Notes: generated by a model from the letters alone, not told the origin. Shown: positions 34,366 through 43,319, counted from the first letter of the stretch. The stretch is DNA of 64,000 bases from Ktedonobacter racemifer DSM 44963 (GCF_000178855.1 NZ_ADVG01000001.1:3323481-3387480); one strand, 5' to 3'. Made by a program: numbers and translations.

Positions 34366-36156
34366 CTAGAGGGAGAAGGGGTAGCCCTGCTTCTCAACTA
34401 CGATAGAGGCGATCTCTCGCTGGAGCGCAACGCCGTTGATCGCATAGTCGCCCACATAGGTACGCACACGCTCCAGAACTTTGGCGACGCGTCCCTCGTC
34501 AATGTAGGACATCAAGAGTTGATCCAGGTTGGCACGGATGCGGGTAAAGGCCAGCCAGGAGGCGAGTTGCGCCAGTTTGACATGGGTCGCGCTCTCGGCA
34601 TCACCACGACGCACGGACTGGATGGCACGCGCCAGGGCGCTGTCGACCGCGTACAGATCGATCAGCAGGTTCGCCAGGTACTCGATAAACTCCTGCTCCT
34701 GCTCAAGGGCCTGCATATACTTCATGGCCACGTTGACGGCAGCATAGATGGTGGCATCCTTCGAGCGCTCAAGAGTGTTAACGGCCTCGCGCAGTTCGGC
34801 AGGCACATTCTCATCGGCACCATTCGACGGCTCGTTGGCCTTGATGCGCCCCTCAACCTGGGGATAGATGGTCATCAAACTGACCTGACCCTTCATCGCG
34901 CGGCGGAAGAGCGTCCCCGAGGCCACCATGCGGTTAATCTCATTCGTACCTTCAAAGATACGCTGGATACGCGCGTCGCGATAGGCCTTCTCGATGGGGT
35001 ACTCCTTCATGAAGCCGTAGCCACCGAAGATCTGTACGCCCTCGTCGACCACCATAGCCAGGACCTCGCTACCGTGTACCTTGGCCAGGGAGGCCTCGAT
35101 GGCATAATCCTCAACGGCTTTGAAGATGGCATCTGTGTTGTCGCCACCACTATGCTGCGCGTTGGAGATGTTGGCGGCGGTGCGGAAGACCTCGCTCTCA
35201 GCGGCATAGGTCTCGGCGGCCATACGCGCCAGCTTCTTCTTGATCATGCCGAACTCATGCAGGAATTTGCCGAAGGCCTTGCGCTCATTGGTATAGGTCG
35301 CGGCCAGCTTTAAGGCGTTGCGCGCTCCACCAACGGTACCGGCACCCAGTTTGAGGCGGCCGATGTTGAGAATGTTAAAGGCGATCTTGTAGCCCTTATG
35401 GATCTCGCCCAACAGATTCTCGGTAGGCACCTTGACATCCTGGAGGATCAACTGGCGTGTCGAGGAGCCTTTGATACCCATCTTGTTCTCTTCGGGTCCA
35501 GTAGTGACACCCGGCCAGTTGGCCTCAACAATAAAGGCGGAGGGGCGCTCATTGCCAATGCGAGCAAAGACCACGAAGACATCGGCGAAACCGGCATTCG
35601 AGATCCACTGCTTGGTGCCGTTGAGGATATAGTACTTGCCATCCTCGGAGAGTTCGGCGCGCGTGCCCAGGCCCATGGCGTCAGAACCAACGCCCGGCTC
35701 AGTCAGAGCATAGGCGGCGATCCATTCGCCGGTCGCCAGCTTGGGCAGGTAGGCCTGCTTCTGCTCCTCGGTACCGTAGTAGACGATAGGGAGCGAACCA
35801 ATGGTGGTATGCGCGCCAAAGGCCACGCTAAAGGAGGCCTCCTTCTGCTGCGAGGCAACCAGGACACTGGTCAGCAGGCCCAGTTCCGCGCCACCGTAGG
35901 CCTCGGGGATTTCAATCATCAGCAAGCCCTGCTCGCCAGCTTTCTTCAGCAGGGAGGGCATAACGCCCGGTTCCTGGCTCTCGATGGCGTCGAGTTTGGG
36001 CAAGACTTCGCGCTCGACGAAGGTCACGCTGGACTCTTCGAACATGCGCTGATCTTCGTCACGCTGCTCCGGGGTAAATATTCTATCCGCGCTCTCGCTG
36101 ACTGGAGTCGTCAAAAAGGCTGTTCCAGCTTCAGTTGGCTTCATAGTTGTCGACAT
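34366..36156 (-). CDS. fadE: Acyl-CoA dehydrogenase (FadE type with C-terminal extension)
   Basis: This FAD enzyme forms trans-2-enoyl-CoA in the first beta-oxidation step. From ATG 36156, which AAAGGAGAAAGG precedes, it has 596 residues, close to Bacillus FadE (594). The usual fold covers residues 20-420: AAYALTEPGVGSDA (FAD/substrate loop), KQWISNAGFADVFVVFA, IGRLKLGAGTVGGARNAL, GGYGFMKEYPIEKAYRDARI and FEGTNEINR (catalytic-base region). A C-terminal helical domain of about 170 residues is typical of VLCAD-like members. An in-frame extension up to 36285 overlaps fadD and is not used. It follows fadD by 46 bp. Confidence 0.94.
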   Translation of the reverse strand: MSTTMKPTEAGTAFLTTPVSESADRIFTPEQRDEDQRMFEESSVTFVEREVLPKLDAIESQEPGVMPSLLKKAGEQGLLMIEIPEAYGGAELGLLTSVLVASQQKEASFSVAFGAHTTIGSLPIVYYGTEEQKQAYLPKLATGEWIAAYALTEPGVGSDAMGLGTRAELSEDGKYYILNGTKQWISNAGFADVFVVFARIGNERPSAFIVEANWPGVTTGPEENKMGIKGSSTRQLILQDVKVPTENLLGEIHKGYKIAFNILNIGRLKLGAGTVGGARNALKLAATYTNERKAFGKFLHEFGMIKKKLARMAAETYAAESEVFRTAANISNAQHSGGDNTDAIFKAVEDYAIEASLAKVHGSEVLAMVVDEGVQIFGGYGFMKEYPIEKAYRDARIQRIFEGTNEINRMVASGTLFRRAMKGQVSLMTIYPQVEGRIKANEPSNGADENVPAELREAVNTLERSKDATIYAAVNVAMKYMQALEQEQEFIEYLANLLIDLYAVDSALARAIQSVRRGDAESATHVKLAQLASWLAFTRIRANLDQLLMSYIDEGRVAKVLERVRTYVGDYAINGVALQREIASIVVEKQGYPFSL

Positions 36157-36202
36157 AGGTTCCCTTTCTCCTTTGGAGTAGAAGTCAAACGCATCTATGC
36201 GG

Positions 36203-37990
36203 CTATGCTTGTTTTTCAACACGAAGTTCGCGCCGAAGGACCTTGCCGACAAGTGTTTTCGGCAGATTTTTGCGGAACTCCACAACCTTAGGCACTTTAT
36301 AAGCGGTTAATTCTTCTTTACAGAAAGCGATAATTTGCTGGCGAGTTTCTTCAGAGGGCGCGACGCCGGGCTTGAGCACGATAAAGGCTCCCACTGTCTC
36401 GCCACGATACTCGTGGGGGACAGCGGTGACGGCGGCCTCAGCAACCAGGGGATGGCGGAAGAGCACCTCCTCGACCTCGCGCGGATAGACGTTAAAGCCG
36501 CTGGCAAGGATCAGATCCTTGGCCCGGTCAACCACGTAGAAGAAGCCATCTTCATCCATGCGGCCAATATCGCCCGTGCGCATCCAGCCGTTGCGGAAGA
36601 TATCCGTGGTCTCCTCTGACCGATTCCAGTAACCCTGCATAATATTGGGACCCTTGACCACGATCTCGCCAATCTCGTTGACGGGAAGCAGTTCGCTGGT
36701 GGCGATGTTCATGATCGCAGCCTCGATCTCGGGGAGGGGAAGGCCAATGCTGCCACCACGCCTATTATCATTCAGTGGGTTACAATGCGTCACGGGCGCG
36801 GCCTCGCTCAGACCATACCCCTCGACCAGCTTGGCCCTGGTCGCGGACTCAAAATCCGCCTGTACTTTGGCTGGCAAAGGAGCCGCGCCACTGATACAAT
36901 ATTGGATAGAGCTAAGGTATTCGGGATTCTTGCCCGCCTCGCGCAAAATCGCGATATACATCGTCGGAATCCCCGGAAAGAGCGTTGGGCGCGTCCGCCG
37001 AATTGTATCCAGGACCTCATCGGGCTTGAAACGAGGGATAAGGACCATCGTTGCCGCGATCAGAATAGAAAGGTTCATGCCGACCGTCAGACCATAGGCA
37101 TGGAAGAAGGGAGCGGCACACAGCGTAATTTCCTGGGCATCGCGAGCCATAGTTGTCCAATAGCGCGTCTGCATGGCATTGGCTATCAGGTTGCGGTGCG
37201 TAAGCATCGCGCCCTTGGAGAGACCAGTCGTGCCACCTGTATATTGCAGGAGGGCCAGGTCGTCGCCCTTCGCCGCTTCGGGCAGGCTAAACAACTCAAT
37301 GCCGCCACGCGTGGCATGTGACTCTAACATGGCGCTCATCACATGTAGCGACTCATCGCCGCGCCGCTCTTTTTCAGATAAGAGCGGACCCGACTTATTC
37401 GTGCCACGATGGCTCAGAGGATAAAGTGTGCGCAAGACGGCTGGCAAGTAATCCGAGGGACTGGTTAAAATAACATGCTCAAGCGCCGTTTCCTTGCGTA
37501 TCTCGCGTACAACAGGATAATAATCATCGAGCATAATCAGGACGCGCGCGCCAGAATCGGCCATCTGATGACGCATCTCATGCGCTGTATACAGTGGATT
37601 GGTAGGAACGACAACCGCGCCCGCACGCAATGCCCCGAAGAAGGCAATCGGGTACTGAGGAATGTTCGGCAATGCGATGGCCACACGGTCGCCCTTGTGA
37701 ATACCTAGCTTCTGTAAGCTAATCGCAAAGCGATTGGCCAGGTGCGAGAGCTGAGCATAGGTCAGCTTGGCACCAAAGTAGCTGATAGCACAGGCGCTTG
37801 GGTAGCGACTGGCAGTCGTGTCGAGCAGAGACGTTACAGCACGATCAGGAATATCAAGAAGAGCAGGAACACCTTCCGGGTAGTGACGTATCCATGGTCG
37901 CTCCCGGAGAAGTTCTTCGCGTCCATCACTGGTAAGAGTAGAGAAACGCTGCTGCTCTGGGGTGTTGTTGATTAAAGATGGGTCAGACAT
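36203..37990 (-). CDS. fadD: Long-chain fatty-acid-CoA ligase
   Basis: FadD activates fatty acids to acyl-CoA via an acyl-adenylate. The 595-residue ANL-superfamily protein has the AMP-binding P-loop LLQYTGGTTGLSKGA, EGYGLSEAAPVTH, the GWMRTGDIGRMDEDGFFYVVDR hinge region and the C-terminal catalytic Lys in PKTLVGKVLRREL. About 25 residues around 195-225 form a non-conserved insertion. It is the first gene of the fad operon (fadD, fadE, maoC-like, fadA, fadN). The XRE/MmyB regulator gene starts divergently 214 bp away. Confidence 0.94.
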   Translation of the reverse strand: MSDPSLINNTPEQQRFSTLTSDGREELLRERPWIRHYPEGVPALLDIPDRAVTSLLDTTASRYPSACAISYFGAKLTYAQLSHLANRFAISLQKLGIHKGDRVAIALPNIPQYPIAFFGALRAGAVVVPTNPLYTAHEMRHQMADSGARVLIMLDDYYPVVREIRKETALEHVILTSPSDYLPAVLRTLYPLSHRGTNKSGPLLSEKERRGDESLHVMSAMLESHATRGGIELFSLPEAAKGDDLALLQYTGGTTGLSKGAMLTHRNLIANAMQTRYWTTMARDAQEITLCAAPFFHAYGLTVGMNLSILIAATMVLIPRFKPDEVLDTIRRTRPTLFPGIPTMYIAILREAGKNPEYLSSIQYCISGAAPLPAKVQADFESATRAKLVEGYGLSEAAPVTHCNPLNDNRRGGSIGLPLPEIEAAIMNIATSELLPVNEIGEIVVKGPNIMQGYWNRSEETTDIFRNGWMRTGDIGRMDEDGFFYVVDRAKDLILASGFNVYPREVEEVLFRHPLVAEAAVTAVPHEYRGETVGAFIVLKPGVAPSEETRQQIIAFCKEELTAYKVPKVVEFRKNLPKTLVGKVLRRELRVEKQA

Positions 37991-38124
37991 TCAGCCAAAG
38001 CTCCTCTCCATAGGGGGACATCATCCATGCGACGCTCTGAGCGACCACTCTGTCGCGGCTATAAGTACCAACAACCCATTTCTCCTTTCTCTAATTATAT
38101 GGCGCGTATAGAGTAATAGCCACG

Positions 38125-38153
38125 TTGCCAGCTAACAAATTTTTGGGCATAAT
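38125..38153 (+). promoter_or_regulatory. Candidate promoter of the XRE/MmyB regulator gene
   Basis: TTGCCA (38125-38130) and CATAAT (38148-38153) are spaced by exactly 17 bp, 50 bp upstream of ATG 38205. The heptamer AGCTAAC occurs at both ends of this region (38130-38136 and 38161-38167) and could be an operator half-site. It is near the divergent fadD start. Confidence 0.5.
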
Positions 38154-38204
38154 AGAGTATAGCTAACGAAAAAGGGATTATCATAGAGAGAGTAAAGGCC
38201 AGGG

Positions 38205-39002
38205 ATGATACATAGCAAAACATTTACTTTTCCACAACTGATCACCCATTTACGCCAGACACGAGGCATGTCCCAGGGGCAGCTCGCCCAGGCCACACGC
38301 CTCTCCCGCACCTATATCTATCACCTGGAGACAGGGCAGCGCGCCAATCCCTCGCCGCATGTCGTGCAACTTCTCGCCAGGGCCTTTGAACTTGTAAGCG
38401 ACGAACGGCAGGAGCTCTACGATGCCTATACGCGCCTGACAGGGCACTATATCAGCCAAGAACCCGAAGAGGCCCTCCTTGAATTAGGAGACCTGGCAAG
38501 CCTGCTGGTACAAAATACCTCCTATCCCGCGCACGCCCTCAATCGCCTCTGGTACCTACACGCCTGGAATGAGGCCTCCCTACAACTATTTGAGATTTCC
38601 GAGGAGCGCTCTCAGCAAAAGAATCTGCATTTACTGGAGTTTGTATTTGATCCCGAGATGCGCCGGCGCTTGCATGGATGGGAGAACCTGGCTCGTCGCC
38701 TGGTTAGCGACTTTCAGTACAACGCCAGCACCAGCACCCATCTCCCAGAATACAAGGCCCTGCGCAAACGCCTGCGCGAACTTCCAGAGTTTAGACGCAT
38801 CGCCAATTCGTCCTATTCGCAGGGGAAACCCGTCCCCTCATTCGTGTTCCAGGTACAGCATAGTACACTGGGAAGACTGACTCTACGCACAGCAACCACC
38901 GTTTTTACTGGTATCGCAAACTACTCCATGGTCAGCTATGTACCCGGCGATCAGCAAACACTGCGCATTTACCGCGAACAGGGATGGCAACCACAATCGT
39001 AA
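38205..39002 (+). CDS. XRE-family regulator with MmyB-like ligand-binding domain
   Basis: The 265-residue protein has an N-terminal helix-turn-helix (about residues 10-68: MSQGQLAQATRLSRTYIYHL) and a C-terminal domain of about 160 residues with the MmyB-family pattern (LNRLWYLHAWNEASLQLF, DPEMRRRLHGWENLARRLV, FRRIANSSYSQGKPVPSF, HSTLGRLTL). A MmyB-like regulator structure from Chloroflexus aurantiacus contained a bound fatty acid (recalled). The gene is divergent from the fad operon, so a fatty-acid-responsive local regulator is a natural hypothesis. The next gene, an alpha/beta hydrolase, starts 25 bp after its stop and may be co-transcribed. Confidence 0.9.
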   Translation: MIHSKTFTFPQLITHLRQTRGMSQGQLAQATRLSRTYIYHLETGQRANPSPHVVQLLARAFELVSDERQELYDAYTRLTGHYISQEPEEALLELGDLASLLVQNTSYPAHALNRLWYLHAWNEASLQLFEISEERSQQKNLHLLEFVFDPEMRRRLHGWENLARRLVSDFQYNASTSTHLPEYKALRKRLRELPEFRRIANSSYSQGKPVPSFVFQVQHSTLGRLTLRTATTVFTGIANYSMVSYVPGDQQTLRIYREQGWQPQS

Positions 39003-39027
39003 AACTTCGTTTCACCTGGAAAGAGAG

Positions 39028-39918
39028 ATGTCTATGCCAACAGCCAGCATACACAACGCAGACCTTTTTTACAAAGAAAAGGGTGTCGGGCTCCCCATCC
39101 TGCTGATTCATGCCAATGGGGCCAACGCAGACCTCTGGGGAAGTACCTTTGAACGCCTGGCGACACGCAACCGTATTATCGCCTATGATCGCCGGGGCTT
39201 TAGCCGCTCCAGGCAGTCACCCGTAAGCAACCTCCATCAACATGCCGAGGATGCCGCCACGCTGCTCCAGCAGTTGCGCGCCACGCCAGCGACTATTGTT
39301 GGCGCAGACACGGGCGCGATTATCGCCCTCGACCTGGCGTTACATCATCCAGAATTGGTCGCGTCCCTCGTCCTCTGCGAAGCCACCTTTCACCTGCGCA
39401 AGCAAAAGGCCGTGACCGCCTTCCTGGATAATGTCCGCCTACGCTATCTCCAGAAAACAAAGGGCCTACGGGCCGCAGCCGAGGCATATTATCACGATCT
39501 CTTAGAGGAAAAATCCGGCGAGAGTGGCTTTACACACCTCTCACCGGAATGGCGCGAGGTGCTACTTACCAACGCGGAGGCGGCTCTACAGGAGAACGCG
39601 GCGGGAACAGGTGAGTATATACATACGCATGAACTCACACAGATCAAGCAGCCAGTCACCTGCCTGGTAAGTACGCGTAGCCAGCCGTTCTTCCGCGAGG
39701 CTGCACAGAAGCTCGCTAGTGCCCTGCCGCAAACACGCAACCGCATCATTACAGCGGCGGGACACTATATGCATCTCGATCAACCCAATCAATTTTTGCA
39801 TGAAATCACGGAGGCCCTGCCAGATAAGCTCACGCTGACCCCTGTCGGAAAATCTAACGAGCGCGCACGACAGAACCATAAAGCCTCACACAATTCCACT
39901 GTTTCAAGGCAGCCATAG
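39028..39918 (+). CDS. Alpha/beta hydrolase with an Asp nucleophile elbow
   Basis: From ATG 39028 (GGAAAGAGAG upstream) the protein has 296 residues and the standard alpha/beta-hydrolase order: LLIHANGANADLW (oxyanion loop), AYDRRGFSRS, the nucleophile elbow VGADTGAI with Asp94 instead of Ser, and the C-terminal AAGHYMHLDQP with the catalytic His. An Asp nucleophile is characteristic of epoxide hydrolases and haloalkane/haloacetate dehalogenases, although perhydrolase-like and inactive members exist. The C-terminal about 25 residues are basic and polar. It probably shares a transcript with the XRE regulator. Confidence 0.85.
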   Translation: MSMPTASIHNADLFYKEKGVGLPILLIHANGANADLWGSTFERLATRNRIIAYDRRGFSRSRQSPVSNLHQHAEDAATLLQQLRATPATIVGADTGAIIALDLALHHPELVASLVLCEATFHLRKQKAVTAFLDNVRLRYLQKTKGLRAAAEAYYHDLLEEKSGESGFTHLSPEWREVLLTNAEAALQENAAGTGEYIHTHELTQIKQPVTCLVSTRSQPFFREAAQKLASALPQTRNRIITAAGHYMHLDQPNQFLHEITEALPDKLTLTPVGKSNERARQNHKASHNSTVSRQP

Positions 39919-39976
39919 ATAGGTGAGCAAACGCCACAGGTGATATACTGAAGTATCTTCATCGGCGTAACAGGAC

Positions 39977-40065
39977 ATTGTAGGGGCCATGCTGGCATGG
40001 CCTATCACCACGAGTCAGGGTGCTCTGCCTGCGGAAGGAGTCCAAGCCAGCTTGGACCCTACAAT
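39977..40065. repeat. TGTAGGG-ended miniature palindromic element, copy 1
   Basis: An 89-bp element begins ATTGTAGGGGCCATGCTGG and ends with the near-complement TTGGACCCTACAAT. Arms of about 24 bp are imperfect, and the middle is unrelated to copy 2. The second copy (45897-46000) shares the same ends. It has no coding capacity, so it resembles a MITE or REP-type element. Confidence 0.8.
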
Positions 40066-40150
40066 TTGCCAGCGGCACTACTTATTGCCAATGAGGGTAG
40101 AAATTCAAGACTGTGGATACATCAAGTAACAACACTCTAAGGGAGAATAC

Positions 40151-40900
40151 ATGTCTATGCAAGTAGGGCTTCAGCTTTACACCGTACGCGATCAGACAGC
40201 GCAGGATTTCAAAGGGACGATTCGCAAGGTCGCGCAGCTAGGCTACCAGGGCGTCGAATTCGCAGGCTATGGCGGTCTGAGCGCAGAAGAACTGCGTGGC
40301 CTGCTCCAGGAGACTGGACTCAAAGTGGCTGGCAGCCATGTAGGGTACCATCTCTTACAGGCCGACAGCGCACGCGAGATCGAGTACTGCCGCCAGATTG
40401 GTTGCCCTTATTTGATCGTTCCCTACATGTCGCGTGAGGACCTCAACGACACGGAACGTCTGCTCGCCTTCGCCAAGCAGATGAACGAGTATGGGAAACG
40501 CTGCCACGAGGCGGGAATCACGCTCGCCTATCACAACCACAACCACGAGTTTGAGAAGCTAAACGGCAGCTACTTGCTGGATATCCTGGCCGAGAATACA
40601 GATCCTGAGCTGGTCAAACTCGAACTGGATACCTACTGGGTCGCGTTTGCCGGTGTCGATCCCAAGGCCTATCTCCAACAGCATGCCGGGCGTGTACCCC
40701 TGGTACACCTCAAAGACATGACGGCGGAGCGCACCTTCGCGGAAGTGGGCGATGGCACACTGGACATCCTGGGCTACTACACCACCGCCAAAGAGGTTGG
40801 CGCGGCCTGGTATATCGTTGAGAACGACGCTCCAACCATTCCTTCACTGGAAAGTGCTGAGCGTTCCTTTGGCAACCTGGCCAAACTTACCCAACGCTAG
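40151..40900 (+). CDS. Sugar phosphate isomerase/epimerase family protein (TIM barrel)
   Basis: The 249-residue AP-endonuclease-2-type barrel has QLYTVRDQ at the first strand, LAYHNHNHEFEK with metal-ligand His residues, KLELDTYWV with a metal-binding Asp/Glu, LVHLKDM, and YIVENDAP with the last acidic ligand. Such proteins isomerise or epimerise sugars, sugar phosphates or inositols (IolE/IolH, xylose isomerase-like). The substrate is not determined. GGGAGA lies upstream of ATG 40151. It stands alone between the palindromic element and the M48 protease gene. Confidence 0.88.
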   Translation: MSMQVGLQLYTVRDQTAQDFKGTIRKVAQLGYQGVEFAGYGGLSAEELRGLLQETGLKVAGSHVGYHLLQADSAREIEYCRQIGCPYLIVPYMSREDLNDTERLLAFAKQMNEYGKRCHEAGITLAYHNHNHEFEKLNGSYLLDILAENTDPELVKLELDTYWVAFAGVDPKAYLQQHAGRVPLVHLKDMTAERTFAEVGDGTLDILGYYTTAKEVGAAWYIVENDAPTIPSLESAERSFGNLAKLTQR

Positions 40901-41073
40901 TCATTAGTTCCATCAATAGGTGGAAGAGATACAACCCCTGGCAGGAGATCCCCCCTGCCAGGCCCTTGCTACAATAGAAGTGTCAGGGCGAACGCCTCCC
41001 AGCATGGCTGGCACAGGCAAGCAATGTAGAAAATAATGAGTGCGGCAGCTTCACGTGGTAGGAGTACGGTAGT

Positions 41074-42360
41074 ATGGAGATCGATAAGGAAAGACAAAAG
41101 AAAGCTCGCGCATATGCACGCAAGCGACGGCATGTCACACTCATCAATATGGGGGGGGTGTCTGCTGGCCTGCTTATCATACTCATTACGCGATGGGATG
41201 CGGGATTACGCGACCTGGTGCGGGCCGGGACGCGCATAGGCTGGGTCTCCCATACCCTCCCATTCCTCCAGTGGCAACCCCTGGCGGGCTGGTATCCCTG
41301 GCAGATTCTGCTCTACTTCCTGGCAATCATACTCTTCTATCAACTGCTTGCCACACCCGCGCTGGTCTATGGCAGCTTTATCCTGCCGCGTCGCTATGGC
41401 ATCTCTATCCAGACCCTAAGCGGCTGGATCAGCGATGTAGGAAAAAACTTTGTGCTCAATCTGGGACTTGAGGCGGCGGCCATCTCCCTCATCTATGGCC
41501 TGCTTGCGCTCCAACCCCAGTGGTGGTGGCTCTGGACAGCCCTGGCCATGCTCTTCTTCTCCGTGGTTATGGCTAATCTCGCGCCCATCTTGATCTTTCC
41601 CCTCTTCTACAAATTCAAGCCACTGCCAGCAGGCAAGCTGACAGAACGCTTGATCAAGCTGGCTGCCAGCGCTGATACACGCGTCCAGGGCGTCTTCACC
41701 ATGCAGATGAGCAATAAGACCACGGCCACCAACGCGGCTCTAATGGGCCTGGGCAATACACGCCGCATCGTCCTGGGCGATACCATGACCGACAGATATT
41801 CGGAGGATGAGATCGAGGTCGTGCTGGCCCATGAGCTAGGACACCATGTCCATCACGACATCTGGAAGATGATCGTCAGCCAATCGATCCTGACCCTGGG
41901 TGGACTCTACCTCGCCAACCTGGCACTCCACCAGGCGGTGGAACAACAAGGGCATTACCAGTCCCTCACGGACCCGGCAACGCTGCCCTTCTTCTTCCTG
42001 CTAACAGCGCTCTTTAGCCTGATCGTGATGCCCGTAGGCAACATCTACAGCCGTCATATGGAGTACCAGGCCGACGAGTACGCGCTCCAGATGACGCAGA
42101 AGGTCGATGCCTTCAAAAGCGCCATGCGCAGGCTCGCGAACCAGAATCTCACCGAGATCTCGCCCTCTCCGCTTGTGGAGTTCCTCTTCCATTCGCACCC
42201 CTCCGTCAAGCGGAGACTGCAACACGCGGATACGTTCGCCGAGAAGCGCTATTCCTCGCTTAAGGCATCCCTCAACATGCCCAGGAGGGTCGCGGTCTCA
42301 TCAAGCGAGCCGCCGGGCATCGTCAATAACGGCTCATCCACGCCCAGGTCGGCCCACTGA
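41074..42360 (+). CDS. M48-family integral membrane metalloprotease (Ste24/CAAX protease type)
   Basis: The 428-residue protein has about six TM helices and the Zn-binding motif HELGHH at 253-258, with the distal ligand Glu in MEYQADEYAL. It resembles Ste24/CAAX prenyl protease 1, which in bacteria usually cleaves misfolded or lipid-modified membrane proteins. TAGGAG precedes ATG 41074. The conserved domain ends near HPSVKRRLQHAD (about residue 385). The last about 35 residues are coded by DNA that is antisense to the 3' end of the LLM oxidoreductase gene, a 112-bp convergent overlap, so this tail is probably a recent acquisition. Confidence 0.92.
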   Translation: MEIDKERQKKARAYARKRRHVTLINMGGVSAGLLIILITRWDAGLRDLVRAGTRIGWVSHTLPFLQWQPLAGWYPWQILLYFLAIILFYQLLATPALVYGSFILPRRYGISIQTLSGWISDVGKNFVLNLGLEAAAISLIYGLLALQPQWWWLWTALAMLFFSVVMANLAPILIFPLFYKFKPLPAGKLTERLIKLAASADTRVQGVFTMQMSNKTTATNAALMGLGNTRRIVLGDTMTDRYSEDEIEVVLAHELGHHVHHDIWKMIVSQSILTLGGLYLANLALHQAVEQQGHYQSLTDPATLPFFFLLTALFSLIVMPVGNIYSRHMEYQADEYALQMTQKVDAFKSAMRRLANQNLTEISPSPLVEFLFHSHPSVKRRLQHADTFAEKRYSSLKASLNMPRRVAVSSSEPPGIVNNGSSTPRSAH

Positions 42361-43319
42361 TCCAGTCTGGCGACAACCTCCCGTGGCGTTCCTACAATGG
42401 AGACGGCATCGAGCATACGCGGGCTAACCGCTTCGATGGCCGTCTTCATGCCTTTCTCCCAGCCAGCCAGCACGGCCTGGACATCTTCCGTGTAACCATG
42501 GCGCGAGAGCATCTGCGCATAGTAGACCCCCATCTTGCCGATATAGTAGGCCAGGGGCGAGGCAGCGGCGCGACGCGCGCTCAGGATCTGCTGCTCGCTG
42601 GCACCCTCTGGCAGAAGGGCGGTCGTGATATAGGGAGCGATAGCCACGCTATGCGCGGGGCGACCCGCCTGTTGTGAACTCTCATCCAGTTGCGCACGCA
42701 TCTCGCCAAACTTCTCCACCGGCCAGTACACGGGCAGAATGCCATCCCCGATCTCACCCGTCTGCGAAATGTTCTTGGGTCCCATGGCCGCGATATAGAT
42801 CGGGATATCGGCGCGCAAAGGCGTGAAGCGCAGCTTAAAACCTCGCTCAAGTTGAAAAAACTCACCGGTGTAGGCTAATTTCTCGCCCCGTAGGATCATG
42901 CGGATAATGTCCACATACTCATGCGTGCGCTTGAGCGGTTTCTCAAACTTGACGCCATGCCAGTGCTCAATAACGTTCGCGCCCGAGGGACCCAGACCCA
43001 GCAGGGCACGCCCACCCGAGCGCTCGTCCAGGGTCGCGATAGTGCTGGCAATCAGCGCGGGCGTGCGCGAATAGATATTCGCGATTCCAGCGCCCACTTT
43101 AATGCGCTTTGTGGCCCGCAGCAGGTCGCCCATTGAGGTAAAGAGTTCATAACCCCAGGACTCGCCCAGCCAGACCGAGTCGAAGCCCAGTTCATCGGCC
43201 AGGCGTACCTTCTCGACAATCTCGTTCCAGGCCCCTGGAAAATTAGGAGAGTCGGCCACGATGCCGATACGCGAGCGATAGGCTCTACGCGAGGTAGGAG
43301 AAGAGTGTGTGTCAGACAT
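42249..43319 (-). CDS. LLM-class (F420-type) flavin-dependent oxidoreductase
   Basis: From ATG 43319 the protein has 356 residues with the bacterial luciferase-like barrel: RIGIVADSPNFPG, DSVWLGESWGYELF, VGAGIANIYSRTPALIASTIATLDE, LLGLGPSG, IPIYIAAMGPKN and the C-terminal SIVGTPREVVARLDQW. The SRTPALIA segment matches F420-binding members such as methylene-H4MPT reductase-like and G6PDH-like enzymes; FMN use is not excluded. The frame extends upstream to 43385, but those residues look non-native. Its 3' end overlaps the M48 gene. Confidence 0.9.
   Translation of the reverse strand: MSDTHSSPTSRRAYRSRIGIVADSPNFPGAWNEIVEKVRLADELGFDSVWLGESWGYELFTSMGDLLRATKRIKVGAGIANIYSRTPALIASTIATLDERSGGRALLGLGPSGANVIEHWHGVKFEKPLKRTHEYVDIIRMILRGEKLAYTGEFFQLERGFKLRFTPLRADIPIYIAAMGPKNISQTGEIGDGILPVYWPVEKFGEMRAQLDESSQQAGRPAHSVAIAPYITTALLPEGASEQQILSARRAAASPLAYYIGKMGVYYAQMLSRHGYTEDVQAVLAGWEKGMKTAIEAVSPRMLDAVSIVGTPREVVARLDQWADLGVDEPLLTMPGGSLDETATLLGMLRDALSEE

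Noticed and set aside
35398..36291. 297-residue plus-strand ORF
   Set aside because: It lies antisense to the acyl-CoA dehydrogenase gene; the dehydrogenase has all family motifs and the ORF has none.
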